Assembly: GCA_017416685.1 (NCBI GenBank)
Contig: JAFQBN010000001.1
Location: forward strand, 23,395-87,394
Direction of reading: 5' to 3'
DNA length: 64,000 nucleotides
DNA from: Oscillospiraceae bacterium
GTDB taxonomy: Bacteria; Bacillota; Clostridia; Oscillospirales; Oscillospiraceae
The position numbers and the translations under genes are program-made. Below are positions 25,497 to 33,422 of the stretch, piece by piece. The first letter of the stretch is position 1; every line of letters begins with the position of its first letter. The notes under the pieces are model-generated. The model made no database searches, was not told where the DNA came from, and was given only the letters and a program-made list of their open reading frames with translations.

Positions 25497-26195
25497 GTGG
25501 TAAATTTTCTACATAAGGATTTTTATAATGTCCAAGATTTGATCGAAATCGTCGATTTGCTGCGGGGACCGGGCGGCTGCCCCTGGGATCAGGAGCAGAC
25601 CCACGCGAGTATCCGCCGCAATCTGATCGAAGAGGCCTACGAGGCGGCCGACGCCATCGACACGGGCGACCTGGCCAACCTGAAGGAAGAACTGGGCGAC
25701 GTGCTGCTGCAGGTCGTGTTTCACGCCAGCATCGAGCGGGAGCGCTCCGGCCTGACTTTGGACGAGGTGGCCGACGGCGTGTGCAAAAAGCTTGTCTTCC
25801 GCCACCCCCACGTGTTTGGCTGTGTGCAGGTGAAAGACACAGACCAGGTGCTGACCAACTGGGAGGCACTCAAGCAGGAGGAGAAGGGTCAGCAGACCCA
25901 GACCGACGTACTGCGTGCCGTGGCCCGCGCCCTGCCGGCCCTGTGGCGTGCAGAAAAGGTACAGAAAAAGGCGGAGAAAGCCGGCTTCACCAGTCTGGAC
26001 GAGGCGGCCCGCCGCGAAGTGCTGACCAGGCTGGCCGGGGACACCGCCGGTGCCGCTGACCGCGAGGCGGCAGTGGGCGAGGTGCTGTTTGCCGCAGTCG
26101 ATCTGGCCCGCGCCATGGGCGTGGATCCGGAGCAGGCCCTGACCGGGGCGACGGATCGGTTCATCGACCGTTTCGCCCGATCCGAACGAGCTTAA
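25497..26195 (+). CDS. mazG: Nucleoside triphosphate pyrophosphohydrolase MazG
   Basis: A 232-aa all-alpha NTP pyrophosphatase that hydrolyses house-cleaning (d)NTPs to NMPs. GGCPWDQEQTHASIRRNLIE (about residues 25-44) and EEAYEAADAIDTGDLANLKE (about 44-63) give the EExx(12-28)ExxD metal motif with ELGDVLLQVVFHA (about 64-76). A partial second MazG-like repeat follows after residue 135 (RALPALWRAEKVQKKAEKAG). GTG 25497 is preceded by AGGAGAGGAAA. It is slightly shorter than the 260-aa two-domain E. coli form. Confidence 0.9.
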   Translation: MVNFLHKDFYNVQDLIEIVDLLRGPGGCPWDQEQTHASIRRNLIEEAYEAADAIDTGDLANLKEELGDVLLQVVFHASIERERSGLTLDEVADGVCKKLVFRHPHVFGCVQVKDTDQVLTNWEALKQEEKGQQTQTDVLRAVARALPALWRAEKVQKKAEKAGFTSLDEAARREVLTRLAGDTAGAADREAAVGEVLFAAVDLARAMGVDPEQALTGATDRFIDRFARSERA

Positions 26196-26281
26196 CAGCG
26201 CGGCTGCTTTGATGCGCTGATAAGTTATATAAATCCATAATCGGCAGGCGCTGCCGAACAATACGAAGGAGGAGTATTCCC

Positions 26282-26557
26282 ATGAACAAAGCTGAACTCA
26301 TCAATGCTGTGGCTGAGAAGGCCGCCCTGTCCAAGAAGGACACCGAGACCGCTGTCAACGCCGTTATCGACGTGATCGCCGCCGCCCTGGCTGAGGGTGA
26401 CAAGGTGCAGCTGGTCGGCTTCGGCGCTTTCGAGGTCAAGGCCCGCGCTGAGCGCATCGGCCGCAACCCCAAGACCAAGGAGAGCATCAAGATCCCCGCT
26501 TCCAAGGTTCCCGTCTTCAAGCCCGGCAAGGCTCTGAAGGACATCGTTGCCAAGTAA
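26282..26557 (+). CDS. hup: HU family DNA-binding protein
   Basis: A 91-aa nucleoid protein. [20 protein letters not shown] starts the dimerising helices. [20 protein letters not shown] (about residues 46-65) is the beta-arm with the conserved [13 protein letters not shown] ends the fold. An AAGGAGGAG site precedes ATG 26282. Homodimers bend and wrap DNA without sequence specificity. It lies between mazG and rqcP, where the Bacillus block has no such gene. Confidence 0.96.
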   Translation: MNKAELINAVAEKAALSKKDTETAVNAVIDVIAAALAEGDKVQLVGFGAFEVKARAERIGRNPKTKESIKIPASKVPVFKPGKALKDIVAK

Positions 26558-26563
26558 TTGACA

Positions 26564-26610
26564 AACAAAAACCAACGGCAGGGAGAAAATCCCTGCCGTT
26601 GGTTTTTGTT
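26564..26610 (+). terminator. Terminator-like hairpin between hup and rqcP
   Basis: A perfect 18-19 bp stem (CAAAAACCAACGGCAGGG with its complement) is closed by a short loop, with T5 in the distal arm. It probably ends most hup transcripts, letting abundant HU be made separately from RqcP. Confidence 0.8.
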
Positions 26611-26623
26611 CAGGAGGAGTTTT

Positions 26624-26866
26624 ATGCGACTGGATAAGTGGCTGAAGGTGTCCCGGCTCATCAAGCGGCGCACCGTAGCCAACGAAGCCTGCGACAATGC
26701 CCGGGTTTCCGTCAATGGCCGGACGGTGAAGGCCGGCTACGACGTGAAGGTGGGCGACGTGCTGGAACTGCGCTTTGGCGAGCGCACCGTCAAAGTGGAA
26801 GTGCTGACCGTGGCCGACAACGTGGGCAAGGCGGATGCCGCCGCCATGTACCGGGAAGTGCTGTAA
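26624..26866 (+). CDS. rqcP: S4-domain RNA-binding protein RqcP (YabO/HslR family)
   Basis: An 80-aa single S4 domain. MRLDKWLKVSRLIKRRTVAN (residues 1-20) and GRTVKAGYDVKVGDVLELRF (about 34-53) match RqcP, which helps RqcH add C-terminal alanine tails to nascent chains on stalled 50S subunits. AGGAGG at 26612 fixes ATG 26624. The mazG-(hup)-rqcP order matches B. subtilis yabN-yabO. Confidence 0.9.
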   Translation: MRLDKWLKVSRLIKRRTVANEACDNARVSVNGRTVKAGYDVKVGDVLELRFGERTVKVEVLTVADNVGKADAAAMYREVL

Positions 26867-26870
26867 CCCC

Positions 26871-26899
26871 TTGCATTTGCCCCGGGGCTTTGTTATACT
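26871..26899 (+). promoter_or_regulatory. SigA-type promoter for tatD operon
   Basis: TTGCAT, 17-base spacer, TATACT, starting right after the rqcP stop. Confidence 0.75.
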
Positions 26900-26949
26900 T
26901 GCTTTGGCCCGCCAACGGCGGGCCATTTTGCGCAAAAGGATGAATGCAT

Positions 26950-27717
26950 ATGTATTTTGATACCCATGCCCATTACGGCTCCGAGCTGTATGACACCGAC
27001 CGGGAGGAACTGATCGCCTCCATGCCCGCAAGAGGGGTGGAGCTGATCATCAACCCCGGCTGTACTCTGGAGTCCTCTCAGGGGGCGGTGGCCCTGGCAG
27101 AGCGTTATGACCATGTCTACGCCGCCGTAGGTGTCCACCCCTCCGACTGCCACACCTGGTCGGATGAGGTGGAGCAGGGGATTTTGGCACTGACCGGCCA
27201 CCCCAAAGTGCGCGCCATCGGCGAGATCGGCCTGGACTACTACTGGAAGGACAACGCCCCTGCCGAGCTGCAGAAGGAGGTCTTTATCAGACAGATGGAG
27301 ATCGCCCGGAAGACCGGCCTGCCCGTCATCGTCCACAACCGGGACGCCCACAAGGATACCATGGACATCGTGCGCCGGTATAAGGACGTGCGGGGTGTGT
27401 GCCACTGCTATGCCGGCGGAATTGAGGATGCCAAGATCCTGGTCAAAATGGGCTGGATGCTGTCCTTCACCGGGGTCATCACCTTCAAAAACGCCCGCAG
27501 GGCGCTGGAGATCATCAAGTGGCTGCCTATGGAGCATATCATGATCGAGACGGACAGCCCCTACCTGACCCCGGAACCCTTCCGGGGCAAGCGCAACGAC
27601 TCCGGCTATGTCCATCTGGTCAGCGAGAAAATTGCCGAACTCAAGGGCATCTCGCCGGAAGAGGCCGCCCGCATCACCACGGAAAACGCCCGCCGTTTCT
27701 TTAACATCCCCGGCTGA
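26950..27717 (+). CDS. tatD: TatD family deoxyribonuclease
   Basis: A 255-aa TIM-barrel metal hydrolase with 3'-5' exonuclease activity in characterised members. Ligands visible: YFDTHAHYG (residues 2-10, HxH), GEIGLDYYW (about 91-99, Glu), PVIVHNRDAHKDT (about 124-136, His), GVCHCYAGG (about 147-155, His) and IMIETDSPYLTPEPFRGKRN (about 197-216, Asp). ATG 26950 is 9 bases after AAGGA; ATG 26944 two codons earlier is also in frame. The following gene is its usual radical SAM partner. Confidence 0.93.
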   Translation: MYFDTHAHYGSELYDTDREELIASMPARGVELIINPGCTLESSQGAVALAERYDHVYAAVGVHPSDCHTWSDEVEQGILALTGHPKVRAIGEIGLDYYWKDNAPAELQKEVFIRQMEIARKTGLPVIVHNRDAHKDTMDIVRRYKDVRGVCHCYAGGIEDAKILVKMGWMLSFTGVITFKNARRALEIIKWLPMEHIMIETDSPYLTPEPFRGKRNDSGYVHLVSEKIAELKGISPEEAARITTENARRFFNIPG

Positions 27718-27729
27718 GGAGGGAAAATC

Positions 27730-28350
27730 ATGACCATCACCTATGAATATGAGGGCGCGCTGTACGTCAACCTGACCAACAAGTGCAACTGCAACTGTGA
27801 GTTCTGCCTGCGCCACGGCAAGGCCGAGGGGTCTATTTATACCGAGGACTCCCTGTGGCTCAAGCGGGAACCTACCCGGCAGGAGGCGCTGGACAGCTTT
27901 TTGGGCCGGGATGTGTGTTCCTATCGGGAGATCGTCTTCTGCGGCTACGGCGAACCCACCTACCGGCTGGATGACCTGCTGTGGCTGGTGGATGAGCTGA
28001 AGGCTCGCTTTGGGGATAAACTCCCCCCGGTGCGCATCAACACCAACGGCCACGCAAACCTCATCAACGGCCGCAACGTCTGTCCCGAGCTGAAAGGCCG
28101 GATCAATGTACTGTCCATCTCCCTCAACGCCACCAATGCCGCCGACTATGTGGCCCTGTGCCACCCCGTTCAGGGCGAGGCGGCCTATCAGGCCATGCTG
28201 GACTTTGCCCGTGATGCCGCGCCCTTTGTGGACAAGGTAGTGCTGACCATCGTGGACAAGGACAAGACACCGGAAGAAATCGACCTGTGCTACCAAATTG
28301 CCGCCGAGCTGGGCGTGGAGCTGCGGGTGCGCAGCTTTATCGATTCGTGA
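27730..28350 (+). CDS. TatD-associated radical SAM protein
   Basis: A 206-aa radical SAM protein of the type named for its linkage to TatD. TNKCNCNCEFCLRHG (residues 16-30) gives the CxxxCxxC cluster motif (C19, C23, C26). IVFCGYGEPTYRLDDLLWLV (about 73-92) binds SAM, and PPVRINTNGHANLINGRNV (about 100-118) follows. It starts 12 bases after tatD. Short radical SAM proteins of this kind have no assigned substrate. Confidence 0.88.
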   Translation: MTITYEYEGALYVNLTNKCNCNCEFCLRHGKAEGSIYTEDSLWLKREPTRQEALDSFLGRDVCSYREIVFCGYGEPTYRLDDLLWLVDELKARFGDKLPPVRINTNGHANLINGRNVCPELKGRINVLSISLNATNAADYVALCHPVQGEAAYQAMLDFARDAAPFVDKVVLTIVDKDKTPEEIDLCYQIAAELGVELRVRSFIDS

Positions 28351-28358
28351 GGGCGGCC

Positions 28359-28523
28359 ATGGAAGCGATTTACTATACCCTGCGTGCTGTCAATGGCGAC
28401 TACGCCGAGCTGGTCACCGACGGGGGAGAGGTGCTGTCCATCACCATGTTCCTGCTGCCTGAGGGGGCGGACGTGGGCAGCCGCCTGAAGCTGGAAAACT
28501 TCATGTGGGAGCTGCTGGATTAA
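28359..28523 (+). CDS. Small DUF3006-like protein
   Basis: A 54-aa protein, MEAIYYTLRAVNGDYAELVT then GEVLSITMFLLPEGADVGSR, similar in layout to DUF3006 (short beta barrel ending in LLPEG). ATG 28359 lies 8 bases after the radical SAM stop; the longer in-frame reading runs back into that gene. It closes the tatD operon before a strong bidirectional terminator. Function is unknown. Confidence 0.65.
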   Translation: MEAIYYTLRAVNGDYAELVTDGGEVLSITMFLLPEGADVGSRLKLENFMWELLD

Positions 28524-28531
28524 GACAAAAC

Positions 28532-28566
28532 AAAAGCGGATGCGACACAGTCGCATCCGCTTTCTG
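28532..28566. terminator. Bidirectional terminator (tatD operon / proS)
   Basis: AAAGCGGATGCGAC and GTCGCATCCGCTTT form a 14-bp stem with a 3-base loop. A-rich and T-rich flanks serve both convergent operons. Confidence 0.9.
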
Positions 28567-28576
28567 CTTGTTTGAT

Positions 28577-30019
28577 TTAGTAGGCCACGCCCCAGTAGAT
28601 CATGTGCTTGGCGGGCTTGCCGCAGCACACGCAGGTATCGGCAACCTTTTCCTGCACCAGAGGCATGCAGCGGGAGGACACACCGGCCCGCTCCTTCATC
28701 TGCAGCTCGCAGTCCAGCTCGCCGCACCACATGGTCTTGGCAAAGCCGCCCTGATTGTCGATGAAGTCCTTGACCTCGTCCACGGTCAGGCAGACCCGGG
28801 TGTTGTTCTCCAGATTGGCCTTGGCGCGGGCATACAGACCGTCGTGTACCTCGTCCAGGAGCTTGCACACAGTGGCCTCCAGCTCGGCCAGAGGGACAAA
28901 GACCTTCTCACCGCTGTCGCGGCGGCAGATGCAGCACTGACCCTGCTCCATATCCTTGGGACCGATCTCCACGCGCAGAGGCACGCCCTTCATCTCGTAC
29001 TCGGCGGCCTTCCAGCCCATGGACTGGTCGGAGTCGTCGATGCCGGCGCGGACACCGGCGGCCATCAGGCGGTCATAGAGGCCACGGGCGGCGTCCAGCA
29101 CGCCCTCCTTATGCTGGGCCACGGGGATGACCATGGCCTGAATGGGGGCGATGCGGGGGGGCAGCACCAGACCGTTGTTGTCGCCGTGGGTCATGATGAT
29201 GCCGCCGATCATGCGGGTGGACACGCCCCAGCTGGTCTGATGGGGGTGATGCAGGGTGTTGTCCTTGCCGGTGTAGGTGATGTCGAAGGCCTTGGCAAAG
29301 CCGTCGCCGAAGTAGTGGGAGGTGCCGGACTGCAGCGCCTTCTTGTCGTGCATCATGCACTCCACGGTGTAGGTCTCCTCGGCGCCGTTGAACTTCTCCT
29401 TGTCGGTCTTGCGGCCCTTCACCACAGGCATGGCCAGCACGTTCTCAAGGAAGTCAGCGTAGATGTTGAGCATCTGCTCAGTCTCCTGACGGGCCTCCTC
29501 TTCGGTGGCGTGCATGGTGTGGCCCTCCTGCCACAGGAACTCGCGGTGGCGCAGGAAGGGGCGGGAAGTCTTTTCCCAGCGCAGCACGCTGCACCACTGG
29601 TTGTACAGCTTGGGCAGGTCCCGGTGGGAGTGGATGACGTTCTTGAAATGCTCGCAGAACAGAGTTTCGGAAGTGGGGCGGATGCAGTAGCGCTCTTCCA
29701 GCTTCTCGCTGCCGCCGTAGGTGACCCAGGCGCACTCGGGGGCAAAGCCCTCCACGTGGTCCTTCTCCTTCTGCAGCAGGGACTCGGGGATCAGCATGGG
29801 CATGGACACGTTCTGATGTCCGGTCTTCTTGAACATGTCGTCCAGAGTGCGCTGGATGTTCTCCCAAATGGCGTAGCCATAGGGACGGTAGATGAACATG
29901 CCCTTAATGGAGGAGTAGTCGATCAGCTCCGCCTTCTTGCACACGTCGGTGTACCACTGGGTGAAGTCTACCTCCATATCGGTGATCTGTTCCACCTGCT
30001 TCTTGTTGTCCTTAGCCAT
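28577..30019 (-). CDS. proS: Prolyl-tRNA synthetase (short, archaeal/eukaryal-like type)
   Basis: A 480-aa class II synthetase charging tRNA-Pro. Class II motifs: [20 protein letters not shown] (about residues 72-91), [20 protein letters not shown] (about 114-133), [20 protein letters not shown] (about 145-164) and [15 protein letters not shown] (about 284-298). It lacks the bacterial editing insertion and has the C-terminal zinc-like extension with CxC/CC cysteines ([19 protein letters not shown]) and terminal Tyr of the 480-residue ProS type found in many Firmicutes. The predicted leader is only about 40 nt, too short for a T-box. Confidence 0.95.
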   Translation of the reverse strand: MAKDNKKQVEQITDMEVDFTQWYTDVCKKAELIDYSSIKGMFIYRPYGYAIWENIQRTLDDMFKKTGHQNVSMPMLIPESLLQKEKDHVEGFAPECAWVTYGGSEKLEERYCIRPTSETLFCEHFKNVIHSHRDLPKLYNQWCSVLRWEKTSRPFLRHREFLWQEGHTMHATEEEARQETEQMLNIYADFLENVLAMPVVKGRKTDKEKFNGAEETYTVECMMHDKKALQSGTSHYFGDGFAKAFDITYTGKDNTLHHPHQTSWGVSTRMIGGIIMTHGDNNGLVLPPRIAPIQAMVIPVAQHKEGVLDAARGLYDRLMAAGVRAGIDDSDQSMGWKAAEYEMKGVPLRVEIGPKDMEQGQCCICRRDSGEKVFVPLAELEATVCKLLDEVHDGLYARAKANLENNTRVCLTVDEVKDFIDNQGGFAKTMWCGELDCELQMKERAGVSSRCMPLVQEKVADTCVCCGKPAKHMIYWGVAY

Positions 30020-30063
30020 ATTGATTCAGTCCTTTATATAAAAGTATATTTGCAGTAATCCTT

Positions 30064-30092
30064 ATTGTATAAATAGTAGAGCCAAAAGTCAA
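30064..30092 (-). promoter_or_regulatory. SigA-type promoter for proS
   Basis: On the minus strand: TTGACT, 17-base spacer, TACAAT. Confidence 0.8.
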
Positions 30093-30125
30093 GGTTTCTG
30101 ACCGTATTCTGCAAAAATATCGCCC

Positions 30126-30154
30126 TTGCAATCTGATTTTATCCGTGATACAAT
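30126..30154 (+). promoter_or_regulatory. SigA-type promoter for niaR
   Basis: TTGCAA, 17-base spacer, TACAAT, divergent from the proS promoter. Confidence 0.75.
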
Positions 30155-30191
30155 ATAATTAACGATATTAGATACAGGAAGAAGGCGCATT

Positions 30192-30704
30192 ATGGACGCA
30201 CAAGAAAGAAGGCGCGGCGTAGCCAGATGTCTGGAGCAGGCCCGCGGGCCGGTCAGCGCAACCGCACTGGCAAAGGAGTTTGGTGTCAGCCGGCAGATCA
30301 TCGTGGGTGATGTGGCACTGCTGCGTGCCGGCGGCATGGAAATCTCCGCTACACCCAGAGGGTACGTGCTGCCCGCCCCCACCACTGGAAAGAAGCACAC
30401 CATTGCCTGCCGTCATACCGCCGCACAGATAGAGCAGGAGCTCAACGCCATCGTGGATCAGGGCTGCACCGTGCTGGATGTGATCGTGGAGCATCCCGTC
30501 TACGGCCAGATCACCGGTCCGCTGCAGATTTCCAGCCGATACGATGTGACGCAGTTCGTCGATCTCGTCACCCGGCAGGAGGCGGCTCCCCTTGCCGCCC
30601 TGACCGACGGTATTCATCTGCACACCGTTCTCTGCCCCGACGATGGGGCCTTCACACGGGTGAAAGAGTCGCTGAAGCAGCTTGATATACTGCTGGAGGA
30701 GTAA
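30192..30704 (+). CDS. niaR: NiaR-type transcriptional repressor (HTH_11 plus 3H domain)
   Basis: A 170-aa regulator. The N-terminal winged HTH has PVSATALAKEFGVSRQIIVG (about residues 20-39) and ISATPRGYVLPAP (about 55-67). The C-terminal 3H domain has the named histidines in IACRHTAAQIEQEL (about 74-87), DVIVEHPVYGQITGPL (about 99-114) and DGIHLHTVLCPDD (about 142-154). In Bacillus and Thermotoga this protein senses niacin and represses NAD salvage, synthesis and niacin uptake genes. Likely targets in this window are pncB (44054) and the permease gene at 32267, which share an operator-like motif. I find no such motif upstream of niaR itself. Confidence 0.88.
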   Translation: MDAQERRRGVARCLEQARGPVSATALAKEFGVSRQIIVGDVALLRAGGMEISATPRGYVLPAPTTGKKHTIACRHTAAQIEQELNAIVDQGCTVLDVIVEHPVYGQITGPLQISSRYDVTQFVDLVTRQEAAPLAALTDGIHLHTVLCPDDGAFTRVKESLKQLDILLEE

Positions 30705-30719
30705 TATGGAGTAATATAC

Positions 30720-30750
30720 AAAAACGACCTGCCTTAGCAGGTCGTTTTTG
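30720..30750 (+). terminator. Terminator of niaR
   Basis: AAAACGACCTGC / GCAGGTCGTTTT stem with loop CTTA and T5. Confidence 0.9.
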
Positions 30751-30784
30751 CATAGGCGTTTTCGACAAAAAGCAACACTTTATA

Positions 30785-30814
30785 TTGACAGGGTATGTTG
30801 AAAAACGATATAAT
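30785..30814 (+). promoter_or_regulatory. SigA-type promoter for zinc-ribbon/DUF2752/TM2 cassette
   Basis: TTGACA, 18-base spacer, TATAAT: consensus boxes, so probably strong. Confidence 0.85.
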
Positions 30815-30855
30815 GACATTGTCATTTTTTGACAATTTTCTAAGGGGGGAAACCT

Positions 30856-31347
30856 ATGAAGTATTGCAGCAACTGTGGAGCAGAGATCAACGAGGGCGCC
30901 GTGGTGTGCGTGAAGTGCGGCGCTGCCGTCCAGACCGCAGCTGCGCCTGTGGCTCCGCGCAAGACAAACAAGGGACTTGCCAAATTTATTTTCCTGTCCA
31001 TTATCACGCTGGGAATTTACAGTCTGGTCGTGATGTCGTCCCTGGGCAACGACATCAACGTCGTGGCCAGCCGTTATGACGGCAAGCGGACCATGCACTA
31101 TTGCCTGCTGGCGTTCATTGTTTCGCCCATCACCCTCGGCATTGCCGGTATCGTCTGGTTCCACAAGATCTCCAACCGTATCGGCAGAGAGCTCAACCGC
31201 AGAGGGATCGCATATAACCTGTCTGCGGCGGACTACTGGCTGTGGTACGTGATCGGCAGCATCATCATCGTCGGCCCGTTTATCTACCTCCACAAGCTGT
31301 TCAAGGCCGCCAACCTCATGTGCGCCGACTATAACCAGAAGGGATAA
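30856..31347 (+). CDS. Zinc-ribbon plus DUF4234 membrane protein
   Basis: A 163-aa protein. The zinc ribbon KYCSNCGAEINEGAVVCVKC (residues 2-21) is followed by an Ala/Pro linker and a DUF4234 domain with three hydrophobic helices (about 43-60, 84-103, 130-150). LGIYSLVVMSSLGNDINVVA (about 54-73) is the DUF4234 signature. ATG 30856 follows AAGGGGGGAA. The ribbon faces the cytoplasm in the likely topology. It is first in a three-gene operon of small membrane proteins. Function is unknown. Confidence 0.82.
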   Translation: MKYCSNCGAEINEGAVVCVKCGAAVQTAAAPVAPRKTNKGLAKFIFLSIITLGIYSLVVMSSLGNDINVVASRYDGKRTMHYCLLAFIVSPITLGIAGIVWFHKISNRIGRELNRRGIAYNLSAADYWLWYVIGSIIIVGPFIYLHKLFKAANLMCADYNQKG

Positions 31348-31352
31348 TTCCT

Positions 31353-31694
31353 TTGGCGGTGACACGCGGTAAAAAGCGCAGGCTCATAGGGCTGGTGCTG
31401 ATCGCGGCATACTTTGCCGCGGCATACAGTTTGCTGAGCTATTTTGGCATCACCTGTGTGTTTTTGGAGCTGTTCGGAATTCCGTGTCCCGGCTGTGGGA
31501 TGACCCGGGCGCTCCGGGCTCTTGTCAGGCTGGACTTCCTGCAGGCGATACGGCACAACGTGATGATTTTCTTCATGCCGTACATTGCGGCATACGTGCT
31601 GTTTGATTTCAGACATAAGGCACACATCGTACTATTGAAAATAATTGCTGGCATAGCAATTATAAATTGGCTTATCAAGCTACTATTCATTTAG
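31353..31694 (+). CDS. DUF2752 membrane protein
   Basis: A 113-aa protein with about three helices and the DUF2752 signature FGIPCPGCGMTRALRALVRL (about residues 41-60); the two cysteines and the GMTRA stretch define the family. It starts 5 bases after the previous stop. TTG 31353 fits best with AAGGG at 31339-31343; GTG 31359 is an alternative. The family often sits beside TM2-domain genes, as here, but has no assigned role. Confidence 0.82.
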   Translation: MAVTRGKKRRLIGLVLIAAYFAAAYSLLSYFGITCVFLELFGIPCPGCGMTRALRALVRLDFLQAIRHNVMIFFMPYIAAYVLFDFRHKAHIVLLKIIAGIAIINWLIKLLFI

Positions 31695-31705
31695 GAGGAA
31701 AAAGT

Positions 31706-32113
31706 ATGTATTGCAAGAATTGTGGTAACGAACTCAACGAGAACGCGGTGGCCTGCATGAGCTGTGGCTTCGCCAAGGGCGACGGCAGCAAGTTCTGCGC
31801 CAACTGCGGCAAGGAGATCAATCCCGGCGCCGCCATCTGCACCAACTGCGGCGCTGCGGTTACCGCCGCTAAGGTTGCCGTGGGCGGCGAGCAGAAGTCC
31901 AAGCTGGTGGCCGTGCTGCTGGCCTTCTTCCTGGGTTCCATCGGCATTCACGACTTCTATCTGGGCTATACCAAGTACGGCATCATTAAGATCGTGCTGA
32001 CCGTCTGCACCGGCGTGGGCGGCGGTATCTGGGCTCTGATCGACTTCATCCGTCTGCTGGTCGGCTCTCTGGACAAGGACGCCAACGGCGTGGAGCTGAA
32101 GAAGGAATTCTGA
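31706..32113 (+). CDS. Double zinc-ribbon TM2-domain protein
   Basis: A 135-aa protein with two zinc ribbons, CKNCGNELNENAVACMSCG (residues 3-21) and FCANCGKEINPGAAICTNCG (about 30-49), then a TM2 domain: LVAVLLAFFLGSIGIHDFYL (about 66-85), G-Y-T-K-Y-G and a second helix ending IWALIDFIRLL. The DFYLGYTKYG turn between helices is diagnostic. GGAGGAAAAAGT precedes ATG 31706. It ends the cassette with a strong terminator. Confidence 0.85.
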   Translation: MYCKNCGNELNENAVACMSCGFAKGDGSKFCANCGKEINPGAAICTNCGAAVTAAKVAVGGEQKSKLVAVLLAFFLGSIGIHDFYLGYTKYGIIKIVLTVCTGVGGGIWALIDFIRLLVGSLDKDANGVELKKEF

Positions 32114-32136
32114 TTCCGCCTCTGATTTTGTACGCA

Positions 32137-32175
32137 CAAAGCCTCCGCACCCGTCAAGGGTGCGGAGGCTTTTCT
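32137..32175 (+). terminator. Terminator of zinc-ribbon cassette
   Basis: AAAGCCTCCGCACCC / GGGTGCGGAGGCTTTT, 15-bp stem, short loop. Confidence 0.92.
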
Positions 32176-32187
32176 CGTCGATTCTGC

Positions 32188-32215
32188 TTGACAAATCGGG
32201 GAAGGGTGATACAAT
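32188..32215 (+). promoter_or_regulatory. SigA-type promoter for PTS_EIIC_2-like permease gene
   Basis: TTGACA, 16-base spacer, TACAAT. The predicted start point falls at about 32222, inside or next to the operator-like motif. Confidence 0.75.
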
Positions 32216-32222
32216 ACCCATG

Positions 32223-32240
32223 AGATGTCAAGACACCTGT
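32223..32240. promoter_or_regulatory. Putative NiaR operator upstream of permease gene
   Basis: AGATGTCAAGACACCTGT contains the perfect palindrome TGTC-AA-GACA and covers the predicted transcription start. It matches the motif at 44002-44019 upstream of pncB at 15 of 18 positions. The tie to NiaR rests on the nearby niaR gene and on my recollection of a TGTCTTGACA-like Firmicutes NiaR site; it is not proven. Confidence 0.55.
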
Positions 32241-32266
32241 ATAAACTATAGAAGAAAGGTGAGAAC

Positions 32267-33367
32267 ATGAAAGCATTTCTCAAACGCAAGAACATTGAAA
32301 TTTCTCTCAGGCGCTACGGTATTGACGCGCTGGGGGCCATGGCACAGGGCCTGTTCTGCTCGCTGCTGATCGGCACGATCCTCAACACGCTGGGCAGTCA
32401 GTTCCACATCGGCTTCCTCACGGCGACCATCATCGAGATCAACAAGGTGGGGTACACCATCGGCGGCCTTGCCTCGTTTATGAGCGGCGCGGCCATGGCG
32501 GTGGCCATCGGCCACGCACTGAAAGCGCCGCCTCTGGTGCTGTATTCTCTGGCTACGGTTGGTCTTGCCTGCAACAGCCTGGGCGCGGCGGGCGGCCCGC
32601 TGGCCGTTCTGTTTGTGGCCATTATCGCCGCCGAGTGCGGCAAGGTGGTGTCCAAAGAGACCAAGGTGGATATTTTGGTCACCCCCATTGTCACCACGCT
32701 GGTCGGCATTGGTGCGGCGTGGGTCATCGCGCCCCCCATCGGAAAGGTGGCCAGCGCCTTTGGCGACGTCATTATGCGGGCCACGGAGCTGCAGCCCTTC
32801 CTGATGGGTATTGCGGTATCCGTGCTGGTGGGTATTGCGTTGACCCTGCCCATCTCCTCGGCGGCTATCTGCTCGGTGCTGGGACTTGTGGGCCTTGCCG
32901 GCGGTGCTGCCGTGGCGGGCTGCTGCGCCCACATGGTGGGTTTTGCGGTCATGTCTTTTAAGGAAAATCGCTGGGGCGGACTGGTCAGTCAGGGTCTTGG
33001 CACCTCCATGCTGCAGATGCCCAACCTGGTGCGCCACCCCCTGTGCTGGCTGCCCCCCATTCTGACCTCTGCCATTACGGGTCCTATCGCCACCTGCGTG
33101 TTCAAGCTGCAGATGAACGGCGCGCCCATCAACTCCGGTATGGGTACCTGCGGTCTGTGCGGCCCTATCGGTGTGTGGACTGGTTGGGTGGCTCCCGCTG
33201 AAAAGGCTCTGTCCCAGGGTGCGGTGGCTATCACTCCCGCCGCCATGGACTGGATCGGACTGGCCCTTGTGTGCATCGTGCTGCCCGCCGTGCTGTGCGG
33301 TATCTTCGGTTGGATCATGCGCAGGATCGGCTGGATCCACGACGGCGATCTGGCTCTGGCGCAGTAA
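32267..33367 (+). CDS. Stand-alone PTS_EIIC_2 family permease, candidate niacin-type transporter
   Basis: A 366-aa integral membrane protein with about ten helices of the PTS EIIC type 2 (PF13303-like) family. RYGIDALGAMAQGLFCSLLI (about residues 16-35) and MNGAPINSGMGTCGLCGPIG (about 284-303) are family-type segments. There is no EIIA or EIIB domain or neighbouring PTS gene, so phosphotransfer is unlikely. The gene is alone, between two terminators. Its promoter carries a TGTCAAGACA motif shared with pncB. I infer uptake of niacin or a related compound; a sugar or other solute remains possible. Confidence 0.8.
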   Translation: MKAFLKRKNIEISLRRYGIDALGAMAQGLFCSLLIGTILNTLGSQFHIGFLTATIIEINKVGYTIGGLASFMSGAAMAVAIGHALKAPPLVLYSLATVGLACNSLGAAGGPLAVLFVAIIAAECGKVVSKETKVDILVTPIVTTLVGIGAAWVIAPPIGKVASAFGDVIMRATELQPFLMGIAVSVLVGIALTLPISSAAICSVLGLVGLAGGAAVAGCCAHMVGFAVMSFKENRWGGLVSQGLGTSMLQMPNLVRHPLCWLPPILTSAITGPIATCVFKLQMNGAPINSGMGTCGLCGPIGVWTGWVAPAEKALSQGAVAITPAAMDWIGLALVCIVLPAVLCGIFGWIMRRIGWIHDGDLALAQ

Positions 33368-33372
33368 GGAAC

Positions 33373-33416
33373 ATAAAAAACACCCGACAGCGGCTACTGT
33401 CGGGTGTTTTTTATAT
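33373..33416. terminator. Bidirectional terminator (permease / VOC protein)
   Basis: AAAAAACACCCGACAG / CTGTCGGGTGTTTTTT, 16-bp stem with A- and T-runs for both directions. Confidence 0.93.
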
Positions 33417-33422
33417 GAGGGA

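Noticed and set aside
28505-30058. 517-codon plus-strand frame
   Set aside because: Mirror image of proS, low-complexity and without family motifs.
30020-30063. T-box leader for proS
   Set aside because: The predicted promoter leaves about 40 nt of leader and no T-box sequence or terminator is seen.
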